Assembly: GCF_003073045.1 (NCBI RefSeq)
Contig: NC_037603.1
Coordinates: 19,040,192-19,104,191, forward strand
DNA: 64,000 nt
Reading direction: 5' to 3'
From: Pomacea canaliculata
Lineage: Eukaryota > Mollusca > Gastropoda > Architaenioglossa > Ampullariidae
This document shows positions 13,181 to 26,208 of the stretch, piece after piece. A program made the translations under genes and the position numbers. The first letter of the stretch is position 1, and every line of letters starts with the position of its first letter. The notes under the pieces are model-generated. The model searched no databases and was not told the DNA's origin. It was given only the letters and a program-made list of their open reading frames with translations.

Positions 13181-15099
13181 GTAGACACCGTGAAGGTAAG
13201 TAGTTCCCCGTGCCTAGTACATGGTATGTTCTTCATTTCTTTCCTTCTACTTCCTTTACATTTCAAGATTTATTTTTTATGGGTGAGCAGGGGAAAAGTT
13301 GATTCAGAGACTAGGAAGGGGCGTTTTTCTTCAAGATGGCGAACTAACCACCAAGGAATGTACTCATGAAGAGGAGTTAAGATGGAGAGCATTAACCACC
13401 AGAAGTAATCACGAGATAAGGTTATCCCATGAATATTTATTCACTTCACTCGTTACGGACTCTGTATTTAGAAACAGACTGGGAGCTGAAATGATTATTC
13501 TAGAAGTCCTTGTCTCTGTATACAGGAATGACTATAGAAGACGACAGGCCTGTAGCAATGATCAGAGATAACACAAGCCGACTGAAGTACGACCTCAAGA
13601 AACCTCTCTGCGCATGTCCATACTTGTTGTCTCGGGAAACTTTGAACCGAGGGCCAACCAAATCAAAGTAAGAATCAAACGGTTGCCGAGCAACCAAAAC
13701 TCGTCTGTAAAGAACATCAGTCTGTGACCTTCGCCTGACAAGAATTCTTTTGTTTGTTTTCTGCTGCCAGCCACACAATACTTCTCTAATTTTAAACACC
13801 TTCAGACCTTAAATCTTTTTAGATAATCAGTTTTATAGAAACGCAGTGCACAACACATTTTTATGTCTTTTTAAACTAAAAATGTTTTAAATAAAATTAA
13901 ATTGGTTAATCTACACTTTAGTTCCCGTCGGCACAATTTTTCCTTCACACTGTTGCACCGTATCTAAGTGGAAAAATTGTCGACAACACCCTTGAAAGCT
14001 ATTTCGGTCTGAAGATGTCGATAGTTCCTGAAAGGCATTTGATTTGTCGTTAGATAATAATAAAAAAGACAAACTGAAGAACAAGAACTGTTATTTTGTT
14101 TTCCATTATTATTTATTTATAAAGACAGCGAGGCAATAAAGTACTCAGACTATTACAATTTAGGTTTTTGAAATGTCAAGATTTTTAAAAAAAATATTTT
14201 TTCTGGGTACAAATAGTAAGCACTAGTAAATTTATCATTTGAGAATATTAATTTTTTTAATGAATTAGTAATCAGTTCTTCATTTAAACTTCCAGGTTTG
14301 GAAAAGGAAAGAAAGAAGCAGCATGAGGACTGGGTAGGGAGGTTCTGTCTTGAAGTGTTTAACCTTCTGGAGTTCACATCCCGGAAATATCGCTCTGGCT
14401 CCTCACTTCTCTGTTTTCATCACGATGACTTGGCCTCCAGTCTCCACTCAGCAAGTGCGAAAAGAACACTGAGCGGATAAACACAGCCGGGTGTTGACCA
14501 ACCTGACTCCAGCCTTGACCTTTTCACAGGATTGGGTAAACAGTTTAAAGACCTGCCCTAGGGCAAAATCTTTATTCTATAAGGTCTGTGAACGACTCAA
14601 CTCACTTCCAAACCTTTTTTTCCTGTCTTAGTTTGATTAATGTGCTTACCTCCGAGCTGTTATCTGTTGTGGTGTGAGTTTGATCGTGGCAAGATGTCGG
14701 TGTTAACAACCTGTCGTCTCAAGTATTTCATGTTATTCAAACTATTCCAATGCACTGCGCATATCATTTAATCCCTCAGTCGTTCTACCTGTCTGGTGGC
14801 ATTACAGGCTCTTAGAAATCATACCTTAGTGCAAGTTTTTTATAAAAAAAAAATAGTGCTCTTCGTTTTGAAGTTATGGCAGGGTGTGAATTGCAGTGGA
14901 TGTATATGGCGACAGTTGATAAGTAATGGCTTTGTTTTTAAAAGTTGTAAGTTTTAGAAGCTGGCTTGTAAACAGGTTTGTGTCTAATGTGGTTTCAGTT
15001 ACAAAGGTTTGATGAGATGGATTTGTTTTCAAGTGATGTCAGCTTCAGAAGCTGGAGTGTAATAGTTTGGTTCTGTTTTGGTTTTCTTTTATTTCACAG
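13181..15099. other. intergenic, nothing recognised
   Basis: Contains a good donor-like GTAAGT just after the minisatellite and an open frame at 13,299-13,571 without a recognisable domain. No exon chain could be built. Confidence 0.4.
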
Positions 15100-15291
15100 G
15101 TAAATAATTGATGCCCTTTGTTGTAACATGGCATCAGTTTCAAACGCACCTGCGCTGCTGTCAGCTCGGCTTTCAGGGCCAAATATTCAGACCTCCTGCT
15201 GGTCACAGTTTATACAACCGGCTTTACAGACAGACCAGAACATAAAGGGCATTTTCAACCGAGTGCTGACACAACGACTTGCCACAGCGAG
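15100..15291 (+). CDS. possible first coding exon (hypothetical)
   Basis: A strong acceptor (T-rich tract then ATTTCACAG) ends at 15,099. The candidate exon contains an ATG at 15,128 followed by 54 open codons and ends at a GCGAG|GTATTT donor-like site. The unspliced frame closes after 58 codons. The peptide starts MASVSNAPALLSARLSG and ends near FNRVLTQRLATA. It resembles neither a transmembrane nor a repeat protein, and I do not recognise a family. Downstream exons were not identified. Confidence 0.3.
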
Positions 15292-18200
15292 GTATTTCTT
15301 TTGAAAAGTCTTCAAACAAAGTAAAATTAATGTTTTCAGTTTGTTTTTATTCAAGAACTAGGCCACTGTTTTGTTCTATTTAATGGTTGCACCACTCATT
15401 GTCTGGGAACTGGATTGAACATACATTCTGCTCATTTTATAAATCGTTTTGGGCACTGAGCAGATAACAGAATGCGCTTGAGATAAATAACGTGTGGGCA
15501 GGCAGAAAATAATTCCCTATTCCTGGAACCAGGAGCACTAGATGACCATCTGGAAGCTAAGCGAATATTGTATAAGCAGCTTAACTGACTGCTTGGCTTT
15601 AACCATCAGATAGCGCCTAGCGGCACACCGTGCATCTGACCCCTGACCTCTCACCCTAGACGCTGTCCCCTGCGAGTAAGACGAATCCGCACACAACTCA
15701 AGAACTATAGCGAGTGGAAATATCTTCAGAACATCCATCGTGTAAATCTTGTATTGCCTCCCATCTAATTAACTGACTAAGGTTCTTCAGGTTTGCCAGA
15801 TTCTGCTGTTGCCCGTGCTCCTGGATTTCCTGTCACGTGAGGTAGTTGCTGATTGACCGACCATTCATCTTGTTGCCATCATCACTATTTGCCATAACGT
15901 CCATAATCCTTATGAGAAACAGTCGATTCTCTCTTATTTAAACAAAGCTGTTCCAATAAACATTAATTTTATTTTAAATTTGAAAATTTTATAAAGTTTA
16001 TTCAAGCATTTCACAGACATCGAGGTCTCTGAATAGACTTTTACATTTATAGAACAAATACTAAATGTATTAAAAGAAGAAACACGAATATGTAAAAGCA
16101 TAAAACACAAAACAAAAAGTCTCACGAGCTTTCACGCGTTCTCTGGCGTGCTGCTGAGCGCGATAATAGCTTTGCAATCAGTCTCATTAACTGAAAGGCC
16201 CAACATGGCGCCACCAGACTTTATTATTCCAGTACTTCTGGCCTCTCGGGAAATCTCAGTCGCTCGAGAACCAGAAATATTCACCGGCCAGTCGACGAAC
16301 ATTTGCAGTAGAGCTCGGCACGACAGCTTGCAGTACATCACCAGATGGTGGGTAGGTCACAGGACGGGAGGGATCGGGATGGAGTCCATGAAACTACATC
16401 GTCCCCACGGCGCATGTCCCCCTCAGCATCTCGCCCAAGGCCGTGCTGTAGCCGCTACAAATCACATCAGAGGATAGTTGATGGATAAAAAGTGTGGCGG
16501 CTTCACTTGAAGACGAAATGATATTAGAAGGCTGAATGTAGGAACCTAAGAACTGAAGAGTGTGGCCAACAATTGCTAAAAGCTATTGGCCCACGTGGTG
16601 TGTCCACTTTATTGAGTGACATGTTTATACATTCATCTCACGCATTGCTCCCAGGAGAATCTTGCTTTCCAGGCCTTTCATCTTCTCATCTAGAAGCAGA
16701 ACAAAGAATTCCGATGATGCCACGTTTCCAAAATCATTTACTTTTGGTGATTTTAAAAATATTTTTGTTTGATCAGACATGGTGGTTTGAGATGTCGTGA
16801 TGAAAAAAACTGAACCGAAAACAAGAAGCACAACCTCGTTATATTCTAAATCAGAGATAACGGGCACCAAGAACATGGAAAGTGCCAAAAGCTGTTGTGT
16901 TTTAATGGCTGTAGATGTTCCATAAAAAAACAAAACTTAATCATGTAGCCTTATGATCTTGCGCCTAAACTCGGGTGCCGAGCAGGGTGTTCATTAGAGG
17001 CTGGGCTCTACAGACCTGTGGCCACCCGTTAGGTGAACGAATAAAGAGATGAGAGCTTCGTAGGCTTGGTTTCACAAAACAGTGACAAAGCAATTAGATG
17101 AACGAACAAAGAGCCAAACTCTCTGTTAGCGCCTTCCATTAACATGGAAACAAACATTTTTCCATCACATCTTATCGCTTTTATTCGACAGATTGCTCTG
17201 GAGGGGTTTACGGGTATAATTTAATTTCTGTAGAAAAAAAAGAGGATGGAGGGACGCAAATGAGATTAGTGGACGATAAACAGACGTAAACAAACACAGT
17301 TGTGTGTAGAAGCAGGAGGATACACAGATGCACGCGCGTACACACACACATACACACTATCATATCACCGGGAGAATCAAACAGATGGAATGGAGGAAAG
17401 GAATTTTTCTTGTCCTCAGCTTCCATCCCAGCTGTGCACTAAATCGTCCCTACCATATCAGTCATGTTCTGAAAGCAGACCCAGGCTCCAGTGACCATCC
17501 ATGCCACCAGAAAGCGGGATGCTCTTCATGCTCCCATGGCAACCAGCGTCTGCACAGAACTCGATGCCGTCTAAAGTGCGAGTGAGGAAACCAAAGTGAC
17601 ATAGTTCATGTGGAAAATTCCTCTCAGACTATTGAAGATTCAGTGGACCATGACTGAAAGTCAGTGTAGCTAGCGTGAATTGTGATTTTAAATAAGAACA
17701 AGGCATGCGCGCACGTTTCTGTGAATAGGCGCATAAATACACGCGTATGTATACATCATTATACATGTATACAATATGTATATATATAATCTCTTGGGAA
17801 CAGGACAGTCAAACACACAAAACTGCACAACAAAACACATAAGCAAGCTGTGCAGTAAAAACAAACAATAAAACAATAAAACACATGCTCTGTGTAAAAG
17901 TACCACTGTAAAAATGAAAATCGCCTTCTAGTGATGTCGGCGTCTGGCCACCTTTCAAACTGTAATTACAGGTGTAAATTTTTTTCTTGAGTTCTCGAGC
18001 CCCAGTTTACAAATATTAATAAGAGTGCTGAAGCCAGGGAAACTATTCCTGCACAATTTGTAAATTATGGTTCATACTCCATGCCGGCCAATTCTGTTTC
18101 AAGGGTGAGCCTGGTCCCTGGACATCAAAAAAGCTTTTGTCACAACATGGAGTCATTCGTCCTCCCTTTGCGGACTTTTGTATGTCCCAGTGTTCGAATA

Positions 18201-19127
18201 GGGTTGGAAGGGGAAGAAGGGAATGTTCCCTAGTTGCCACCTCCTGGTAGTCATTCATCAGAAACCCACGTCCCGGATTTATATTTCTGCTCTTCTCCAG
18301 CGACAAGCTTCCTCCATTTTCCGTTCTCTTCTACTTTTCCATGTTTAATAATTTACTTCGTCTCTCTCTCGTCCTCTGCCTCTCTGTAGCACTGGGAAGA
18401 TTGAGCAAAACTTTATCAGAACACGTGACTTCACTAATGTGTAACACGTCACTGTGTGTCACAACATGTTAAATGTGAGTGGTTAGATGGTCAAATATCC
18501 CCAGCAACACTTTTTCTCAGAAAAAAACGTCTGTAAATTCACACCTATTGAATGAAACTGAGTTAATAATTCATGTATTATGACTTAACAAATTTTACAA
18601 ACATATCTAAGACTAAATGTAGCTAGACACACACGCGCACACAAATATAAGCTCATAGTCATGCTTCGTAATTACAAAGATTACTCTTTGCACCCTTTAC
18701 AACAAAAGAAGAATACCAACTTTGTACCCGGATTTAATTGACACATTTTTTCTACTTTATTTAGTTGTTTTTTGGTTGTTTTTTTTTTGTTTGTGAGCTC
18801 GTTTTTGAAAACTCGATCACTCAGGCATTATTGTAGTGATCACACATTCCTGTGGGCAAAAAACCTGAAAGAAATTTCTGTAGAGGGTTTTTTCCTCCTC
18901 CACCGGAGATTTCTAATTCCGTCCTCGTGTCGCGCACACTTTGCGGAGCAGTTTTTCTCAGCTTGATTTATTGTCAACAAACTGATTTTCCATTATTTCC
19001 TCTCTTTCCTCTCTGACCATTTTTGTAGAACTCGCCAAGAGCAAAGTGAAGCACTTGGTTGTTCAGTACACAGACTTTTGCTTTTTTCACTTCTTGGTGG
19101 CAGGGTCACGTGACCATCACGAGCATC
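15292..19127. other. intergenic, nothing recognised
   Basis: AT-rich DNA with short CA and TA runs (about 17,336-17,360 and 17,740-17,800). No coding or RNA gene could be supported. Confidence 0.4.
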
Positions 19128-19197
19128 ATGTCCATGACACGCACGGAATGTTTCAGTTTGATTAGTTTAATTGTACTCCAGTCTTTACTTGTCCAAG
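19128..19197 (+). CDS. possible signal-peptide exon
   Basis: The ATG at 19,128 opens 23 codons plus one base ending at a CAAG|GTAATG donor. The peptide has a short polar start (MSMTRTECFS) followed by a leucine/isoleucine-rich core (LISLIVLQSLLVQ), the shape of a secretory signal peptide encoded on a small first exon. A second ATG lies two codons in. No downstream exon of a secreted protein was found within the window, so this could be chance. Confidence 0.3.
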
Positions 19198-22100
19198 GTA
19201 ATGATTTTTTTTTCTTGGGAACTACTAAGCTCTCCTTTACTGTCTGATTTTATTTCATGACACAATACATTCATTTGACTTTGTTTAAAACAGTGATGAA
19301 GAATGATTTTTTTTAAATCTTTGAAGAGTAAAGTGGAAGAGTGAAATGAACTGTGCATCACATAAAATCAATCTTAACTGATCATAACTGTTAATAGGCT
19401 GAGGACCACAGACACAGTCGTTAATTCTACGGTCGTTTGGTTTTAAAATCATTCGAGTATTCTTGAAATAATGAAATCAGAAAAAGAAGAGGGATGAACA
19501 GCAATGAAGGAAGCCGGTTTGGTTTTCTCTCAGCAGCAAGTCAAGACATCTAATTAGAAGTAAAAAAAAGGAACAAGCAAGGATTGAAGCTTTAAACTAA
19601 AGAAGAAAAATACAAACAGGTCATTGAGATACTGAATTAAAATCAATGCACAGTTAAAGTGTACTAAAAAGTAAATAACAAGATTGTAAGTAAGCAAAGT
19701 TCTGTAACATAAGTTCTAAGTAATAAATTTAAGACAGAGAAAGAAAATACAATGACACACGGGTTACAAACAGAAAAATAGAACAAATCATTGAATGTCG
19801 TGAGATCAGAGAGAGCCGAGTGGTTGTGAGGATGGTATGGTAGGTAGAGACAGAACCGCTGGTAAAATAAATTATCGGAAGGGTAATGAAGTTGCACAGC
19901 TGTCTCGCCATGTGCCTCAGGTAATTCCTTTCTCCTCAGTTTTCAGTCTGCTAATAGCCTTTGAACGAACAGTCTGTATGTGTATTTGTGAGTGTGTATG
20001 TGTGTGTGTGTGTGCTTTCACAGATGGCAAAAAGAAAAATAATATCTTAGATACATCCTCCTGATTAATTTACTGTAGACACATCCAGTATAACGACCTT
20101 TGGTAATTTTCTCTGCAGTTAGACCCTGAAAAAAAACAATTATGTGAATGGAATCCACTTTGTCTCTGGTGCTCGCTTCCTGACACGTGCATTGTCCATC
20201 AGTTGACCGCACGCGCCGTAATAAAATAATGGACTAGTCATCAAATTAAAACACTATCTGCAGTTGTTTATTTGTTTGTCCCATATCTATCTACAAACAG
20301 AGTGCATGCACCAAGTTCCTAGTATGGCATACCACCGATAATAGAAGATAATGTTTTTCACATTCCATCTCGGCAATGCTTCCAAAAGGACATTGGCACT
20401 TGCTCGATTTTCATTCGTGTCCCTTCTGATCTCGTTCTGACATTTAGAGAAAAAGATTAGAAACATTACAGTTTCAGGAGGACTAGGGGGGACATCAAAA
20501 CGTATTTGTGGAATTCGCTGCATCGACTGAAGCTGGAGTTTGGCTGCAGCCTTCGGGTCAAAAGTGTAGTTTTTTCTCCTAAAAGTGCTTCCCTCTTTCA
20601 CTTTTATTCTTGTCACATTCACGTCTTATTTCCGAAAGAAGCAGATGAAGGTGGGTAAGTTCGATGTAACATCGACTGCGACAGAGACGCCAGCATCTGC
20701 AGACAGAGGGCGCCATGGTGATGTTGCCACCCATCGACCAGGTCCTTCGGTGAAGATGCTCAGTCCATTACAAGACCCGCTAACAAGCCAAACTTGTTTT
20801 TTCTTGTACTTTCCACCTTCCACATTTTTTTTAAAAGATTCATTCAGGTGGCCAACATCTTGAATACTGATTTCTTTACGACACTTCAGTTTTCGTAAAC
20901 TTTCATGAAGTTTCAACACTCTCAAAGTTTGAAAATGAAACACGTATAAGGATTTTGCATTCAATTTTACAATCAAGTTATTATCAGAAGTTTATATCTG
21001 TGTAAGCTCAAACATCACAACATATGAAACAACATGTTCTCCTTAATGTGTGATTTCTTCCATATTACATATAACAACATTTTCGAAGCAGTTTTCAAAG
21101 AAATCTTTTCTTTAATAATTTAGCTCGTCAAATGGGATTTGTTTCACTGCCTAAAAATGCAATAAAACTGAAGTTACATGGAGGTACTAACACTCTATCT
21201 ATGGTGTATATACATGTTATTGTATTGTTTGATATAATTACACGCTGTTAGTAGAGCTAGGGTGAGAACTGAGAACAATATCAACAATAACAACAGTCAC
21301 GCAGATCACACTGCCTTGATGTTCACTGACAGGTGAGTAACGAAGATTAAATTAAGAAAGAAGTCGACATTTTTTTAACCGTTTTTAAAGGACACTCTAG
21401 ACTGCCGACAAAAATGCCAGAAATGCCAAAAGTTCCACAAACGTCACTCAAAAGCTCAGAAAAAAAACTTTTAACAGCAACAAGATGTCCTTCGTGCGGA
21501 AGTCGTAGTAAAAACTCTGTTAAAAGCTCGAATTAAGGCAAGGTAAAGTGGGATTTTTGTGCTAACTTGAGTTTATGTATATACCCAGTAACCACGTTAC
21601 TAAAAATAGAAACAACTTTAAAAAAAAGAAGGAAGCTGTTGAAATATTAATGGGTCATGTGGCAGATGTCGTCTGTCCTTTGTCTTCAAGCTTTTAAGTC
21701 TTGGATGATTTGAAAGTTGTAAAGAAGGATTTATCGTTACCATAGTCCCCAACAGGAGAGAAATTACATTTTGTAGTAGTATACTAGAAATTCGGGACAA
21801 ATAAAATACATTAAGACATAAACAAGGGCTTTGTTGACAAGTTAGTTTGAGGTCATCTGTACAACAGGGTGCTATCCTCAATTATTATGTGAATCGACTC
21901 TTGGAATGTATGTTTTATACTATTATATATATAAAAGTTATTCAGCTTACATAGTTTCTCAACATCCACAAAGTCCATTATCAGGAGACTGTCATTGTTG
22001 GATGAAAATAAATGTAAATAAAAATGTAAGCTATTCCAACTTCCACCTCATGGTGTAAAGAATAGTGTTGGGGGACAAGACAAGATCGTCCATTCCTACT

Positions 22101-22900
22101 TGACTGTCACTTGGGAATACCTTTATTCCCCTTGCAAATGGACCTGTTGTCAACAAAAATTGGACAAGCCTTACGCGGTTCGTTTCTTAGTCAACCAGAC
22201 TTTTGTCTCACATACCCGTAATCCGGCCTGCTTCCGTGTGTCTGGTGCATCGTGTAGCAAATCGTGAACACAGATCCCCGTAATGTCTCTCTGAACAAAT
22301 TTGTAAAACTCGAGTGTCTTGGCTTAGAGATCGATAGCTTGGCTCTATTTTTGTCCACCAAGAGGCTGAAAAAGAGAAGAGTGTGGACGTGGCTGTTCGT
22401 CAACAAAAACTTTGACACCGCAAAACGCTAGAAAATGTTGAATCCAGGAATGAGAAAAGTAAGGTTTGAAGAACTACAGAGACTAACACCGTGAGGACAA
22501 AACAACCTAACAGCTTACTGCCCTCTAAAGTATGAAGTCAGTTATTCTTATGTAAAAAAAAAAAAAGATTTAGGAGAGCAGCAGAAAAACTTTAAATTAA
22601 ACGATTAGCTGTGCCGTCCTTTCTCCACCTGTTTTTGGTTCATTATTGTTTTCGTTAATTCTTTCATTTTTTTCTATTTATACTGTTTTCTTAGCTTCTC
22701 TTTCCTTTTTGCCATAGGTTAATTCCTTTGTTTGTTATTTTTAGTTTTCGTCTTTGCTGCCCTTTCACCTCTTGATTCAAACCCGGATGTAAGACGCCGT
22801 TCAGCGATTAACAGCTCGTGTCAGGAGAAATGTCGGTAGTAAGGTCTGAAGACACTGGACCCCTTTCCCTTGCCATAACAAAAGGACATCAGCGCTAAGT
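19198..22900. other. intergenic, nothing recognised
   Basis: AT-rich, with a short TG run near 19,995-20,016. No coding domain, RNA gene or mobile-element terminus could be supported. Confidence 0.4.
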
Positions 22901-22954
22901 AATCCTGGCAAGCAGACAACAACAATGGCGTGCTAAGACCCTGTTTGTTGACTG

Positions 22955-23060
22955 TGACGTCACTTCCTATCGCCACGTGCACTCGCGCTGCTTGCTGCAC
23001 GTGCACAAATGGAGCAGCAGCCTCGGGCCGTCGCGTGCATTGGCGGCTGCTTGTCACGTG
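22955..23060 (+). promoter_or_regulatory. CRE and triple E-box cluster (candidate promoter)
   Basis: A palindromic full CRE, TGACGTCA, lies at 22,955-22,962. Three perfect CACGTG E-boxes follow at 22,974-22,979, 22,998-23,003 and 23,055-23,060, all within 106 bp and in a locally GC-rich stretch of otherwise AT-rich DNA. CREs bind CREB/ATF factors; CACGTG binds bHLH proteins such as USF, MITF/TFE, MYC and CLOCK. The candidate exon beginning at 23,009 lies inside the cluster. Confidence 0.45.
23009..23057 (+). CDS. possible first coding exon next to CRE/E-box cluster
   Basis: The ATG (context ACAAATGG) is followed by 16 open codons plus one base (MEQQPRAVACIGGCLS) and a perfect GTGAGT donor at 23,058. 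The third E-box of the cluster overlaps this donor. Downstream exons could not be recognised, and the gene identity is unknown. Confidence 0.3.
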
Positions 23061-25082
23061 AGTATTTATTTTCGCTAGCTGTACTGTTCCGCTTGACTTG
23101 GCACGAGGAGAAAATCTGTAAACAGAACCTACACGAGAATGTGTTTGTCTGTAGCTGCGGGACCTCGCCAAGCGTTAAGTGGCTTCCAGCGAACTGAGAA
23201 GTAATGTTACACCGAGCTCTCCGAGGTCTGAACCTTCTCCCTTGCCTCCCAATTCCCTTCCTTGGTTGGTTACCAACAATTGCAAGTTTCTGAAGCGTGG
23301 CTGGAGTGCAGACTGTTTCGCGGCTATGAAGATGGTGGACGCCGACTGGGAGATGAGCAGATGTCTTGGGAAGTGCAGACTAAAACCTTTTCTGCAAGCA
23401 CTGCTGAGTTCTTAAAAGCTCGGAGGGTGTGCTACCACTTCAGGTGACTTCCTTGCCTTCCAGCTGAGCGACTTAAGGGTCTTACTTCTCTGGCATCTGC
23501 GTCATCAGTTTCTCTCTCACTCCATTTTCTCATCCCTCCCCTCTTCATGTTATATATATAGAAAGAGAAACAGAAAGAAAGAGATAAAAAGAATAAATTG
23601 TCATATACTTGTCATTATGAGCAAGCTCAAAAATTGTGATAAAGCGAGTGTGGAGTGGATCGAAGAACATCTATTAGCGAAGAAGCTCTAGAATGTTCTT
23701 TTTGATCCCGTGCAAATTATTCAGTTTTTATGTTCCTGTTGAAAGAAATTTTGCCTGAAAGGAAGGCCGGCAACAGCTTCCCCTTCTCAAAGAAACAATT
23801 CCTACCCGAGCTTCCTTTACACTGATATTAAATACAGCAAGATTGTTACAGAGCTCATCTCGCTCAATTCTTGAGGGCAGACCACTGCATTTTGTAAATG
23901 ATTATCTTTGTAAGGGAAGCTACCCCGCCCCGTGACCCAAGGTGTAAATTATACCCGAGAATTTTTCCAAAGTGTAAGGTTATTATGAAAGAAAGAGGCC
24001 CTCTGGATTTGATCCTTGGCGCACAAAGGAGACCCTGACTGGTACATAACATCTCACATTGCCATATTTGGAAAGCATTTTCCAGATGAAGGGAGATGAT
24101 TCTGTGAAATCGGTAATAGAATGTGAGGACGAATACTTTGCCCAAAGGCAGAGTGCCCAAGTGCCTCAAAGTCCTTCTGCATTGGCAGGGTATTGACAAA
24201 CTACCCAGCATGATGCCTGACACTCCAATGTCTCAAACATTTGCCCTCGAAGCACTGGTTTCCTGAGACCTTCACAAACAACTTTTCCAAAATTGATTTT
24301 AAATATTCTGAGCACGCGCTCACACAAGTACATACACACAAACATAAATGAGAAATCTTAGACAAAGGTCACATGGCGAGAGAAAGAAGCATAGACATCT
24401 CTGATAGACAGACTGTCGTGATAGGTTACAAGTCTTTGATGGATAAATACTCACAGGTAACTAATGAAAAGGCTTTCAATGATGGCGGCAAAATTTCGTT
24501 GTCTTACAAACCTACTTCTTGTTTTTGACAAGGTTTTGACTGATCAGAAATAGACGAACACCAAAGAAACAAAGAAAAGGACAAAATATACACAAAAACA
24601 ATTTCGGGATTGATACTGTGAACACTAACTTGCAATGAGATTTTCAAAGAAAAGCAGATTGAGCCTGATATCCACTCTGCGTGCGCCGGCACCGTTGGGG
24701 AGGATGAGCGGTTGGCGGATGGTGAGGACAGTCGACCTCAAAACCAGATGCGGACGTGCTCTTCACCTCGGACAAAAGATAAGACAGCTCCAGGCCGGGA
24801 TGAGACAATATCCGGTCTTTATACTTTCGATCGACCTGTGAAGACGAGGAGCACGCGGAGCAGATGGGTGAGAGGAGGAGGAGGAAGTGGCAGGATGGGG
24901 AGCTACTAGACGGGAAGGATGTTCCATGCGAAAATGTCACCTTCCCACGGGCATCATCGTTTGTTGCTTTATTTCGCCCCTCAGGCGAGGTTAAATGTGT
25001 AGATGAATAATAAACAAAGATACACAGGGCAGATTGTAAGACAAATGTAAGAAAGCAGTACAAACTTAAACATGAAGAGGAA
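23058..25082. other. intergenic up to the LTR element
   Basis: No coding exon or repeat family recognised. The last five bases (GCAGA) are the left copy of the LTR element's target-site duplication. Confidence 0.4.
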
Positions 25083-25087
25083 GCAGA
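25083..25087. repeat. left target-site duplication GCAGA
   Basis: Five bases directly before the TGTCGC terminus, identical to 28,907-28,911 directly after the GCGACA terminus. Confidence 0.93.
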
Positions 25088-26194
25088 TGTCGCGTGTCGG
25101 CGATTTTTCTGCTGTCCGTGTTGTGCTTTCCGTACTGTGATGGCCTGTCGCTGGGTGTGTACGTACGGATGGGGAGAATCAAGGGACGGTTTACCGGGTC
25201 CTTGTGTAACCCTATCCGTCTCGCGAGCCCAAGAGCCCTGACTCGCGGCGTCACAGGTATCTTTTTCTTTCGGGATGGGACAGCTACCCCCCCCCCCTTT
25301 CTCTTTGTCTGTTTCTTTGCTTTTCGCGCGCGTTGGGGTCCTTGGCGCGTTTTTCTGTCTTTTCTGGAGAGTCTTCATCCAGCAACGGACGGCGCCGGAC
25401 GTGGGGGACGGTGGAGGACCGTGGCCCTAGCGGCCGGCGCTGGTCTCTCACCATCACAAGCCGATTTGGGCTTTTTTGTATATTTTCTACGTGTTTCTTC
25501 ATATTCTTCATGTTGGATTTGCTCTCCGTCCATGTCGTCGTTTCTGCACGTTGCCTTTCGTGCTAATGTCCGCCATTGTGTCGACCCTGCGCCTTCCTCG
25601 CCTCGTCGGCGCGTGAGCAGGACCCTGCTGCGCGAGTGTGCGGCCTGGCCATCGAGGGAATACCTAGGGTGGAGGCCGGCGAGCAGGGACTCACGTGACC
25701 AAGGTCTACCCGGACGGGAGAACCGAGGGGGGGGACAGCTGGTCCAGAGGGAGAGAGGGGGGGGGTCACCGCTGTAGCGGCACGCGGGCCAGAGAGAGGC
25801 GGGCTGCCGCCAGCGAACACCTTGAGCGGACATTTGACTTGCCACCCAGCAGTGCGTGCGGGTGGTTTGTCTTCCCTTGTTGTTTTGTTTTTTTTTTTTT
25901 TCCTTTTCTTCGCCTACTGTAACATGCCTGTGCACAGGGCAACTCTTTTATTGTGAATTATTTTTGATGCTTGCCTCCTATTAGTGTTATTTTATGTTTA
26001 GTTAATAAACCTGTCTGTTTTGTAAACTTTGTCTTTGTCATCGTTGTTGTGTGGTCTGCGCTCAGCCTGTGGTTCGAATGGTATGTCAGCAAGCCGTCTC
26101 CGGCCGAGCGGAGGGGGTTGCGCGTTCGTCTCCGGCTGTGCGAGCGGATCTTCGGGCGTGCATCTTCCGGCGGCCAGGGGGTGGTAACGCGACA
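25088..26194 (+). repeat. 5' long terminal repeat
   Basis: 1,107 bp, starting TGTCGCGTGTCGG and ending GTAACGCGACA. It aligns along its whole length with 27,808-28,906. A poly(A) signal AATAAA at 26,004-26,009 is followed by T/GT-rich sequence, as expected near the R/U5 region. Compared with the right copy, almost all differences in the first kilobase are homopolymer-length changes, while the last 85 or so bases differ by several substitutions. Open frames within the LTR are not recognisable genes. Confidence 0.95.
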
Positions 26195-26196
26195 AA

Positions 26197-26208
26197 TGGT
26201 GGAGATGC
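26197..26208 (+). other. primer-binding site, tRNA-Ala type
   Basis: TGGTGGAGATGC begins two bases after the left LTR. It is the exact complement of the 3' end of animal tRNA-Ala genes with acceptor end GCATCTCC plus CCA. The next bases (GGGGTAAACCC) resemble the T-arm complement only loosely. The tRNA-Ala match is from memory of the tRNA family, not a search. Confidence 0.8.

Noticed and set aside
24644-25935. Long open frames overlapping the left LTR on both strands (up to 244 codons)
   Set aside because: Most reappear in the right LTR and are broken by homopolymer indels between copies. They show no gag, pol or other domain and are explained by GC-rich LTR sequence with few stops.
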